DNA from: Gonapodya prolifera JEL478
Lineage: Eukaryota > Monoblepharomycota > Monoblepharidomycetes > Monoblepharidales > Gonapodyaceae
Length of the DNA: 64,000 bases
Reading direction: 5' to 3'
NCBI GenBank assembly: GCA_001574975.1
Contig: KQ965845.1
Coordinates: forward strand, 62,001-126,000
Translations under genes and position numbers: made by a program
In this document: one piece after another, positions 54,897-64,000 of the stretch
How the letters are laid out: every line of letters begins with the position of its first letter
Numbering within the stretch: the first letter of the stretch is position 1
The notes under the pieces: model-generated
What the model was told of the DNA's origin: nothing
The model's database searches: none
The model's input: only the letters and a program-made list of their open reading frames with translations

Positions 54897-57546
54897 ATGA
54901 ACACATCAGGAGCCAGCATCAACAAATCGGACGATGGCAAGAGTCTGGGGCAGGGGCAAGATGCCGAGAAGCCTGCAGGCCCTAGTCGGAGATGCAGCAT
55001 CCCGCTGAGGATCGCCATTACAGCGATGATATTCCTCGAGTAGGTGTATGTGCATATGCTTCATCGAACAGACGGTGATGCCTCGTCGCCAGTGTTGCGA
55101 TCATAGCCATAAGTCTGACGGTTGTCTCGGTGACATCGACTCGCTCATCGAATGCAGATGCAATTACTCAAGGTAGCTGAATGCTTTGCAGTAACCACGA
55201 ATATAGTACTCATCTCTTGCTCATCGCAGGAACGAAGAGTATTACTGATCTTGCAAAGGTCATTCAGCAGGGAGCATCCCGCTCTGTGTGGACACAAATG
55301 GGTAAGTGCTACTCATAACGTGAATGATAACGGGTCGAACCACTAACCGCCCTTGAACCCTCCAAAATCTAGATACTTATCTGAACAAAGTGAGTTTGGA
55401 ATCACATTCGCCCTACAAAACAACATTTACTTCACCGCACACACTCTTTCTAGATTGAACAGTTAGCTCGCAATACCCAGGGTCTTGTCACACGGGGTGT
55501 CGTCAAGTACGACGACTTTGAGTATGTTGTCTTTCTTTTTGTGGTGCGTCAAATTTCGGGTGATTAACCAGCTCCCATGCGTTACCTCGTTCAGATCAAT
55601 GCCGTTGCACATGTACACAAACCTTCGCGCCGTGGACGTCACCATCCAGTACTACATGTACTACATGAACGACACCCAAGAAATGCTTGGAATCGGACCT
55701 GTTTACCCTACCACGTTGTCACCAAGTGAGTGTAAAGTGTTTTGGTTCTCATATAAGAGGAATCTCACCCATAAGTACGCTTGAAAGCTCCGTCTTTCTA
55801 CTTCTCCATGTATATGACATATAACAGGACTTGTGCGACCTTGTGTCCGAATACCACGACGAACGGCAGGTGAGTGACCGCGTCTTACTTGTGTCCAAGT
55901 AAATATTCACGCACACCTCTCTCAAAGATCCGTCCAGTATAAGCTCCAAGAATCTGCTAGCGGCACTTTGAGTATAAACTCTCTGTACTCACAAGTGAGT
56001 TTCAACTGGTTTATGTTCACCAGGTCAGGCATCATTGACAAACAAATGACTCGACCGCCGCTGTGGCCCGTGTACTCGTGTCCAGTCTGTGCCATATCTA
56101 CAATTGTGGAACAGGTAGGCCCAGATTACTTCACATGTCTCAATAGTCTGTAACCATTCTTCTGATGCAACTTACAAAATTGGAAATAGGCCCTGGTACT
56201 TTGATCAACTCCCAAAAGACAAATACGTCTTCGTCGACCCATACTTCACCATCGGCAACGATTTGGACCCTGTCCGGATCGTACAATCACTCTCGTATTC
56301 TATTTGGGACCAGACGAACACGTTCCGTGCATGCGGGATCGTGCTGTTCAGCACATTACACTTTACAACCATCCTCGAGGACTTGAAGACGACCAGTACT
56401 CCAAACACGCTGTTCTATATCCTGACGCTCAATGGACAGATTTTGGGTATGACGGGTCTCGGAGTGATGACGAACACTGGCATTTCGGTAAGTTTGCATT
56501 GCCTTTTGAGGTCGACCACTTGTCTTGCTTGGTACCTAAACCGAACTTCTGAACTTCTCAAGCCCCTGATCAAACAAAACGCCGACGGTTCTTACAGTCT
56601 CAGAAACATCTTCGACATCACCTTCGAGGCCAACCCTCTCTTCAACACCTCTGCTCGAACCATCTACGCAGCTTCAGGAAACAACCTCACTCGCGCCGCC
56701 GAGGGTCAATACTACGCCAATGACTTTTTGTTCCAAATGACCAAGTATACCAAGAATGGATACACCTGGCTCATTGTCAGTGGCGCTGTGAGTGTAGCAT
56801 GAAGTACAAGATCCCTTCGAGGATCTGGCACTAATTTGCTTTTGCATCTGCCTCCAGCCGGCGTCAGATTACCTGGCTGATACCATGCAATTACAATCAC
56901 GCCTCGCTGACCAACTTCTGGCCACAAGCCGCAACGTCATCATCATCGGTAAGGACACATGCAACCATTCGAAAATCCCAGAAAAGTAAAAGTAGCACAT
57001 ACTCATAACCCCAGCCGTTGTCCTTGTCTTGGTTATGATCGCCATCAGCTACACCTTCACCGAGTTCGCCATTCTCAGACCGTTCCACTTCATGCTTATC
57101 GTCATGGATAAAGGTACGCACACCGCGCTGTTACATCTCCCCCGGGCAGCAAGTTTACACATACTGGCCCCCACCCCTCCAGCAACCAAGTTCGACTTCT
57201 CGCTCGTCCGCGACGGTAGCTTGCAGAAGAAGTCAGTTTCCCACATGACCGAGATCCAAAACATCCAAGGCCACTTCTTGACCATGTTGACGGCATTCTC
57301 GGATGCGATCAAGAGTGAGTCTTTGTTTTTCGACGTGGCTCCACGCTGGCCGGTGTTTTCACACACCACACACCGAATTTCTTTGCTTGACCAGAAAACC
57401 GCGCACTTATCGGTGGCAAGACGACCAGCAGTAATCATACGAGCGGTGTGCCCACCTCAAGTAACACCCAAGCGACAACTGCGATGTCGTCCAACGTGCC
57501 CCCACAGCCGGGCAAGGCGAGGCGGCAGAATACGATACCCGAATAG
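54897..57546 (+). CDS. Cache-type membrane receptor lacking an output domain
   Basis: About a dozen short exons join from ATG 54897 (MNTSGASINKSDDGKSLG). Residues 35-65 form TM1 (IAITAMIFLDVAIIAISLTV). A large extracellular part follows with ITDLAKVIQQGASRSVW, EQLARNTQGLVTRGVV, VTIQYYMYYMNDTQEM, YFDQLPKDKYVFVDPYF, RIVQSLSYSIWDQTNTFRAC, ILTLNGQILGMTGLGVMTN and YTWLIVSGAPASDYL. TM2 is VIIIAVVLVLVMIAISY. After it come FDFSLVRDGSLQKKSVSHMT and LTMLTAFSDAIKKNRALIGG, a juxtamembrane helix seen before the catalytic domain in chytrid class III cyclase receptors (from memory). Here the frame ends soon after (KARRQNTIPE, stop 57546), with no cyclase or kinase domain before the convergent Prp19 gene 165 bp on. 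The extracellular layout suggests a dCache small-ligand sensor. Confidence 0.75.
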
Positions 57547-57711
57547 ACGATCACAAACACAGAGTTCGATATGAATAGATTGTATTGTGCAACCTGTGTC
57601 TTCATGAGAAGGCTCATACGGATCTGTCGGACGCATTGTTCCCCTCCCGCCCGCTCAAATCCACAGCACGCTCTCCAACGCCATCCTCTCACGCGTCTCA
57701 TCCCCCAAACT

Positions 57712-59918
57712 TCACTCATCGCCCGCCCACACTTTGACCACTCCATCTGTACCGGCGGCCGCGACGTATTTTGCGTCCGTGCCGAAGCGCACACCGGCAA
57801 AGTCGGAACCGGAGCTTGGGCGGTAGGTCGCCAGGACGTCCCATCCCTTGGTAGCGTACACTCTGCAGCGCAGGACGGGGGAGAACGAGGTGTCACTCTT
57901 GTCTCAGACATGATCACAGTACGTCGACTACCACTCACTTGACTTCCCCACCGCCCGCAACAGCCGCGTATTGCCCCGAATAATCATACGCAACAACTCC
58001 GTTACTCCCCACACCTGCGATCTCGACTTCCTTCCCGACAGCAAGCTTCCTCAAATCCCACACGCGCACCGTCGCGTCGGATCCAAGCGTGGCTAGGTGG
58101 TATCCGTTCTCGGAGAACGCGAGCGACCCGTGCGCGCCGAGCGTAGGGGAGTCGAACGTGGCGGCGATGGAGGACGATTTGACATCCCACAGCAGGACGG
58201 AGGTCGGTGTGGGGGTGGCGAGGATGAGACCGTCCGGGTGGAAAAGGGCCGATGTGAGTTCTTTGCGAGTGTAGTTTGTGCGCCGGGTGGGTAGGTTCGG
58301 GACATTGCAACATGTAGGTTCCCCGAAAAACGGTTAATTCATTCCCAATTTCACAAGTCCCAAAATGGAACGAATACTCACCGGTCTCGGCTCTGACCTT
58401 GCGCAAAACTCTTCCCGCACCGTAATCACCAAATGTCCATCCCTTGCCGCCTGCCGCGACCCAGTACGCCCCACTCGCATGCACGGTAACGCCTCCGACA
58501 GCCACGCCTCCACCCAGCACGTCCTTGATCGCGAACTTGCCCGCAACCCCGCTGGTCTCGACTTCGGCCTCCCAAATCCGCACGGCGCCGTCCTTTCCAC
58601 CGGTGAGGAATGAGGCGGGTCCGCCTTGCTCCTTCATGGCAGCGTTCCATGCCACCGTGGTGACACCGCCCACGTGCGCACCCGACGAGTGGCCGACGAG
58701 TTTGCGAGAGGACAGGTTGTGCACGGACACGAGACCCGACGCGTGGGTCATGACGGAGAGAGAGTCCGAGAGGAGCACGTCGAGGGATGTTGCCGGCGAC
58801 GCGGTGCCTTTGGGAGCAGGCAGGGAAGGCAGGAGTTTGTACGAGGACAGGGTGTCCGAGGGGGTGAGTGACGCGGGAGGTTTGCGCTTGCGGCGGGTTT
58901 TGGAGAGGCTGCGGTGGTTGGGTGACCGAAGAATGAGTCAGTACACGGTGTTGGCATGGTCAGGGGAATGGTCAAAGGACGGCAAAATGCGGTCATGACC
59001 ATGGCACCACGCGTACCCAGGGTTACAATTCGCGAACCATCATTAAGACATCCACCGCTTCTCCCTTACCCCCCCTCTCCACAAAGACCGAATGACTCAC
59101 CCAGCCGACGTCTCTGTCATCTTGTCAATGATATCCTGCGACAACCCTCCTTCGTCCACATCCATCACATCCGAACCTGCACCTGCACCCCCATCCGCAG
59201 ACTGCGCATTGACGCCGGCCGCCTGGAACGTAGCCTTGACAGTGGCTAGCGCCTTTCTCGCATCGTCCCTCTCCTTGACAAGACGGGCAATGACCCTCCG
59301 CGCGGCGTCGTTCTCGTACAGTGCCGCAGAGAGTTCCTTGCGCAGTTGGGCGTGCTGGGTCTTGAGCGAGTGCGTCTCGACCATGAGAGAGTCCCATTCA
59401 GACTGGAGCAGGTGGAGGAGGGAGGGGACGGATGTGGCGGTGGGTGGGCGGGGACGGGTGTGGGGGAGAGCTGGAGGTGGGGGTGGTGAGTAAAGGACGA
59501 GTTGTCTATGATGAATACCCTCTCCCCGAGAAGTCTTTGCACTGACAGCCGCAACACCTGACGTGGACTAAATGGCCCTTTTGTTCTTGTCGCCTTGCTT
59601 CTCTTCGCACCACCCCAACATTTCCCGCGACACCCTTTCCACCAACCCACGACACCCCACCCCAACGCCTACATGTGCCATCGACCACACTCACCCGTCT
59701 TCACTGCCACCAAATCAGCTACCGTCGTGTCCACGCCAGTGACCGGATCCTTCCCCGTGTCTTTGACAACCTTCTCCGCGAGTCTCCTCTCGTAGATGTG
59801 TCCGCTCTTTGTGTTGAGCACGGGATCCTGCGGGGTCTCACCCGAGACTGCGAGAGAAACGACGTGTGTTACAGTGCGCAGACTTTGAGCAGCGAGTGCA
59901 CGCACTTCCGCAGAACAT
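57712..59918 (-). CDS. PRP19: Pre-mRNA-processing factor 19 (U-box E3 ligase, WD40)
   Basis: Exons 59906-59918, 59695-59847, 59101-59470, 58382-58908, about 57939-58305 and 57712-57862. The N-terminus MFCGISGETPQDPVLNTKSG then HIYERRL and KDPVTG is the Prp19 U-box. PSLLHLLQSEWDSLM and LRKELSAALYENDAARRVIA form the coiled coil that tetramerises Prp19. LSKTRRKRKPPA leads to a C-terminal WD40 propeller (VTTVAWN, GGKDGAVRIWEAE, SALFHPDGLILATPTPTSVL then LWD, HLATLGSDATVRVWDL, GTDGVVKVWAGDE). The complex ubiquitylates spliceosome components and supports splicing and DNA repair. The intron between 58306 and 58381 starts GTGAGT but contains no AG at its expected end (CA instead). Because the gene is essential and otherwise intact, this is probably a sequence error or an unusual junction. 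Confidence 0.92.
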
Positions 59919-60240
59919 TTCGTGGTGTCGATTGCAGACGGAGAACTGCGTAGAGTGTTTTCAGTCGCGGGTTTCAGCGCACGAATCCCGCTGCTGCGAC
60001 AGAATGGACAAAACTGCGCACTTCTTAGCTGTGCACAACTATCGTGGCAAAGGGGCCCCGTGCACATTATAGCATTCGGTCTTTGTTAGACCATATCCCC
60101 CACTCTCACCCATTCGCGTGTTAAATATTTGCACCTCACTTTCACCGCTGTCATTGATATTCTGGTATCACATGAAACCAAAAAATATCGGGGCAAGGCC
60201 CGAGCTCGCCCGTGTCGAGCTAGATGCAATAATTCAGGCC

Positions 60241-61159
60241 TCATCGGCATGAATTAGATTCAGTTGCAACTTTGGGTGGAGGGAACATCTCATATCTAAA
60301 TATTAACATAATATTCGGTTTAGTATCGCCCAGGTCTCTCAAGAGTCGAACAATTTCCACTCTGCCCTTGGCAGCTGCTGTTCTGAGGCACAAATCCCCA
60401 TACTTGTACAAGTTTGCCCGTCGCTCAACGAAGAGCTTGACCATAGGCGCGTTTCCATTTCGATACGCTTCTTCAAGGACGTTCCAGAATATTGGATTCA
60501 CCGCTGCTCCCGCGTCCAGCAAGCAACGAACTGCTTCAAGGCGACCGTGAAACGCCGCTGCAGATAAAGGACACCACAGAGTGCGTCCAATGAGAACGGG
60601 TTTTGTTTACATTCCTAGCACGTTAACAGAGTATCCCGATGGTCGCGCAATCCCCACGTCTCGCTTCAGCGACGAGGGCATTATCCGGAGCGGAGAAACG
60701 GACCAGAGAGCGAGCCACAATGTTCGTTGGATGCGAAAATATGTCCTTCGGGCGTCGATTGTGGGCCCCAGTGGGCAAAGCGAGACGATAGTGAGCGGAG
60801 AACACTCCGACGCCAGCAATGATTTCAGAAGGAAGCTCCAGGAGTGGGAAATGACTCAGAGACGAGTCTCTGTGAAGCGACATCACGGGCTGGGGTGATT
60901 TATCGTGCATGTTTGACTGCTGGAATGTAGGCCGTGAGGGAGGGGCTGATGGAGTGGGATCGGCGCTACCGGTCGACGAAGAGGACGAATGGTAGGAGGA
61001 ATCCGAGACAACCCGCCGATGCTTATGAGCATTGTCGTTTTCTTGATCGTCTTCGCGCCACCGTTTGCCATTTCGTGGTGGATTCATCATTTTGGGGGCT
61101 TCTTCATTGTCTGTTGAACTGGGAATGCCATTTTCATCAACAACAAGCGACGACTTCAC
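60241..61159 (-). CDS. F-box/ankyrin-repeat protein
   Basis: Two exons (60628-61159 and 60241-60557) join in phase (GTTAAC donor, CTGCAG acceptor) to 282 residues. The N-terminus is hydrophilic with a basic patch (GKRWREDDQ, HKHRRV), then an F-box-like start (LELPSEIIAGVGVFSAHYRL then ALPTG). Ankyrin-like helices follow: AFHGRLEAVRCLLDAGAAVN, LEEAYRNGNAPMVKLFVERR and LRTAAAKGRVEIVRLLRDLG. It is the intact relative of the broken gene at 26300-27235. Such proteins are candidate SCF substrate adaptors. The donor GTTAAC is non-consensus, but the phase fit is exact. Confidence 0.72.
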
Positions 61160-61439
61160 TCATTTGGCCCCCCTGTACTTGTTCTCTCCCTTTCCCCCTT
61201 CCGCCACGTGTGGTGACTCGCGTTTTCTCTTCCCACACTGAATCGCATAGGCGATGTTATATGGATGTTTACGCACCCATCGGTTCATTTGGTTTCAGAA
61301 CCAATTGTTATCCGTAAAAAGGTCAGGGGCATCAGCTACAATTTACGGTGTAACAGGATAAACGCGTAAAACGGCATCCGAACGAGCTTCCGACTTCCGA
61401 TTTAAAACAAAACACAACGCCCACCCTCTCCATTCAGCC

Positions 61440-63007
61440 ATGTCGTACCCCGCAGTCGTCCTCTCCAAAGCCCGTGGCGCCGTCCTCCAGCAGAATCCGC
61501 AAAAGCCTTACCCGCCGACTCCCGGTGCCGACGAGGTGCTCATCCGGAACGTCGCAGTCGCGTCAAACCCAAAGGATTGGAAACTCTCCAAGGTCGGCGT
61601 GTTTGAGGGTATCGAGGGAAATGATGTCGCCGGGTATGTCGAGGCGGTCGGCGCCAATGTCAAGGAGTACAAAAAGGGTGATCGGGTGAGTAGCGAAATG
61701 AGACGCAGTGAGAGCAAAGCCGCATTTAAAAGTAGTGCCGAAGATGACGAGCTAAGGGAGGCGGTTGCCAGAGGCCACATTTTGTCGGTCTGCTGGAGGA
61801 ATGCAATCGGGTTGATAGATACCTTGGCTTGGAAACATGGATGGTGGAAGCAGGACGATGGGAGAGACATTTGGTACCGATGGAAGTTTCGGGCTTTCGA
61901 CCTTCTCTCTATTGCTTGGGAGAATGGTCAGCCGCGTATTACCACGGCTTGAATACCGGCTTCTTTCCGTCTCGGTCCATACGTAAGCCATCTTCCTTCT
62001 ACAAACTTATCTCTACCCTTTCCCCCTTTCGAACTCCACACCAACGGCCCACGCCAGGTCGGAGCCTTCACCAAAATGGCCACCAACAACACCTACGGCG
62101 CCTACCAAACCCACTCCGTCTCCCCCTCCTGGACAACCTTCCCTCTCGGCCCCAACACCTCCTTCGAGAGCGCAGCGACCCTGCCCCTTGCCGTTATGAC
62201 GGCGGCGATTGGTCTGTTCAGGAAGATTGGCCTAGTTGAGCCTACCCAGGACGGTAAACCTAACCCAAAAGCGCAGGGACAGGCAGTCCTCGTGTGGGGC
62301 GCGTCGTCCAGTGTGGGAGCGTATGCTGTCCAACTGGCTCACCTTGCCGGATACAAAGTGTTAGTTGACTGTCGCGCACGGATCTTACAATTATGGACAT
62401 CGTTTCTTATCCACGCCCCGTCGTACCACCATCTTACCCTCCACTCAACACCCGCGCTTCGTCGCACCACTATGTCGACCACCACCTCGTCTACCCTCCC
62501 CCCTCGTTCAGCATCGGCATCGCTGGCGCTGGTGCAGCCCTCGCCAAATCCCTCGGATCCACCGTCGTCGTCGACTACCGCTCCCCAGACGTCCGTGGTG
62601 CGATCAAATCCGCCATTGCATCTGTCGGGCTTCCTCTCGCTGGTGCCTTTGACGCGCACGCGGACAAGTCGGGCTCCACTGCGTCCTACACAGAACTCGC
62701 CCAGGCCCTCCAGCCTCGCGGAGGCATCGTCACCGTCGTACTCAACGTGCCCAAGAAGGTCGCCGCGGAGCTGCCCAAGAACGTCCAAGTGCCTTGGACG
62801 GGCGTCGGGTCCGCGCACCTCCAGGGTCCCAAGGGCGACGCTGAGTTTGCTCGGAGGTGGTTCCACCAGCTGGCGAAGTGGGTCGACCAGGGGGTTTTCA
62901 AGCCCAATGTGGTCAAGGTCGTTCCGGGAGGACTTGCGGGCGTCAGGGAGGGACTCGGGTTGATGGAGGCCGGGAAGGTGAGCGGGGTGAAGCTTGTGTG
63001 TGAGTAG
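61440..63007 (+). CDS. Zinc-independent MDR oxidoreductase (enoyl-reductase/ToxD-like)
   Basis: Three exons (61440-61685, 62058-62359, 62512-63007) join to 347 residues. The start ATG 61440 opens MSYPAVVLSKARGAVLQQNP. GADEVLIRNVAVASNPKDWK is the GroES-like fold, and FEGIEGNDVAGYVEAVGANV follows. The Rossmann part reads AVLVWGASSSVGAYAVQLAH, with IGIAGAGAAL spliced across intron 2 (GTTAGT donor), then GSTVVVDYRSPDV. The C-terminus has VVPGGLAGVREGLGLMEAGK then VSGVKLV. No catalytic zinc Cys/His set is present, as in fungal NADPH-dependent trans-enoyl-reductase-like MDR proteins often found near secondary-metabolism genes. Intron 1 (372 bp) is long and stays in frame from exon 1 up to 61952, so a shorter alternative product is possible. 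Confidence 0.85.
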
Positions 63008-63293
63008 ACTGCTGTTGGAGCTGTGGTGGTCTTGAAGGGTGGCTCATCTTTGCCGTTGCTTATGCAGACCGCATCGACGAGACGCCTAAGGGGAAGTTGT
63101 AAAGATGTCCGACTGCTTGCCTGTGTTTTAGCTTTGTACTTTGGCGAATATGAGAATACAGTTGTCATTTCGAAAACGTGTCCAACCAATCGTGTGGAGG
63201 AGTTCCTCGTTAGCGTTGGGTAAAGTACATTCGTTGCTGACTATCAGTAGGGTGGGTTAGCCATCACAAAAGCTCCCAGATGCACTTCCACCA

Positions 63294-64000
63294 ATGCTTC
63301 CCGGTCACATCAGCCGCCTGGAGTCCACCGCTGTCCAAGCGATAGCCTTGCGAGTCGCTGTGAGTGCACTCGCGTCCCCTCTCACCGCATGGTTCCGTCG
63401 AATCGGAATGTTTCGTAACGAAATTCGTGAATCGACTCGTACAGAACGGCGCCCGAGCACCTGCATCACGCATCACGACTCTCGCAAACGCTCGTAATAA
63501 TGGACGATCTCTCCAACGCGGCTTGGCATCGTCCACGTCGTCGGAACCGTCGATCACGTCAATCACACATCCTTACCCACAATTGCCACCCGAAACACCC
63601 GGCAGTGAACCGACAGGCGCGTCAATCGAAGACCAACTCCGCGCCCTTCCGGAAACGACGCTGGAGTGGGTCGCGGACAAGATGAGGCCGCCGGAGGCCC
63701 CGGAGCCGGAATGGTGTTGTGGAAGTGGGTGTGCGCATTGGTGCGTTGTGCTGTTGTGGTGATGTTTGGGGGGTGAAATGTATTGTACTGAACAATCATC
63801 GGCGCCACCCGGGTGGTCGACTGTAATGAACCAGTGTTTGGGATACCCACGCCGACTCCATCGAGCGATACAAATCCCTCCGCACAGCTCTCTTTTCCGA
63901 GCTTCGGTCCCGGGAAACCTCTCTCCCACCTTCGCCGAACACAAGCACGGGAACTAATACCAGTGCCACAACGTGCAGCGGGAAGATTGCCCGGTGGCAG
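63294..64000 (+). CDS. Oxidoreductase-like domain (Oxidored-like) mitochondrial protein, 3' end beyond window
   Basis: Exon 1 (63294-63359) encodes MLPGHISRLESTAVQAIALR then VA, a probable mitochondrial presequence. It joins in phase 0 to exon 2 (63445-63740), with Arg/Ser-rich text and then LEWVADKMRPPEAPEPEWCC followed by GSGCAHC. Exon 3 (from 63835) continues VWDTHADSIERYKSLRTALF. The motif PPEPEPxxCCGSGCxxCVWDxY is the short Oxidored-like domain (PF09791), found at the start of fungal and animal mitochondrial proteins and probably binding metal or a cofactor through its Cys residues. The codon open at 64000 shows that the gene continues. The acceptor for exon 2 (TACAG) and the donor GTGCGT give exact phase. 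Confidence 0.82.

Noticed and set aside
1-64000. CRISPR arrays, rRNA genes, LTR or other virus-like elements
   Set aside because: No regularly spaced direct repeats, no rRNA-like conserved stretches, and no reverse-transcriptase, integrase or capsid motifs were seen on either strand.

Overview
The window is nuclear DNA of a fungus. Genes are split by short GT-AG introns (mostly 55-120 bp) and lie close together on both strands. The protein set is eukaryotic and fungal: Prp19 with an N-terminal U-box, an UNC-93-like transporter, a DHA2-type MFS transporter, several short-chain dehydrogenases, an Oxidored-like mitochondrial protein, F-box/ankyrin and MYND proteins, and a large Cache-type membrane receptor. 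The expansion of MYND, F-box/ankyrin, histidine-phosphatase and Cache-receptor genes suggests an early-diverging zoosporic (chytrid-like) fungus, but this is inference; nothing here fixes the species. The sequence is draft quality (29 Ns at 32140-32168, single Ns at 17947, 46087 and 46182, and long homopolymers). Even the essential Prp19 gene has one non-canonical splice site, so some apparent breaks in other genes may be sequence errors.

Layout. 0-11 kb: a partial protein kinase running off the left edge, two decayed MYND genes flanking a decayed DHA2 transporter, and an acyl-CoA-thioesterase-like gene, all on the minus strand. 11-18 kb, plus strand: a Faf1-like acidic protein, a small basic protein, an UNC-93 transporter, and a gene of an unnamed helical family. 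18-30 kb, mostly minus strand: an RDH/HSD-type dehydrogenase, a C2H2 zinc-finger protein, an F-box/LRR-like gene, and two tandem membrane-anchored histidine-phosphatase paralogs separated by a broken F-box/ankyrin gene. 32-38 kb: a carbonyl-reductase-like dehydrogenase, a 2 kb AT-rich block with a 1.24 kb stretch free of CpG, and a TLC-domain membrane protein. 38-41 kb: a gene and a relic of the helical family. 41-46.5 kb: a small membrane protein and a 1061-residue Kelch/FN3-like/RG-rich protein. 46.5-54.9 kb: a poorly conserved stretch with LRR and Ser/Thr-rich remnants, a broken bacterial-type antiporter, a secreted Cys-rich protein and a decayed dehydrogenase. 54.9-64 kb: the Cache receptor, Prp19, an intact F-box/ankyrin gene, an MDR oxidoreductase, and an Oxidored-like gene running off the right edge.

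The most unusual signal is a modular GC-rich repeat found three times, each time inside an unusually long intron (284, 362 and 424 bp) of two neighbouring genes and always in the same orientation. It behaves like an intron-forming (introner-like) element. Other points of interest are the CpG-free block with inverted arms, the antiporter remnant whose N-terminal part lies on the opposite strand from the rest, the receptor that ends before any output domain, and the unnamed family present at three loci.
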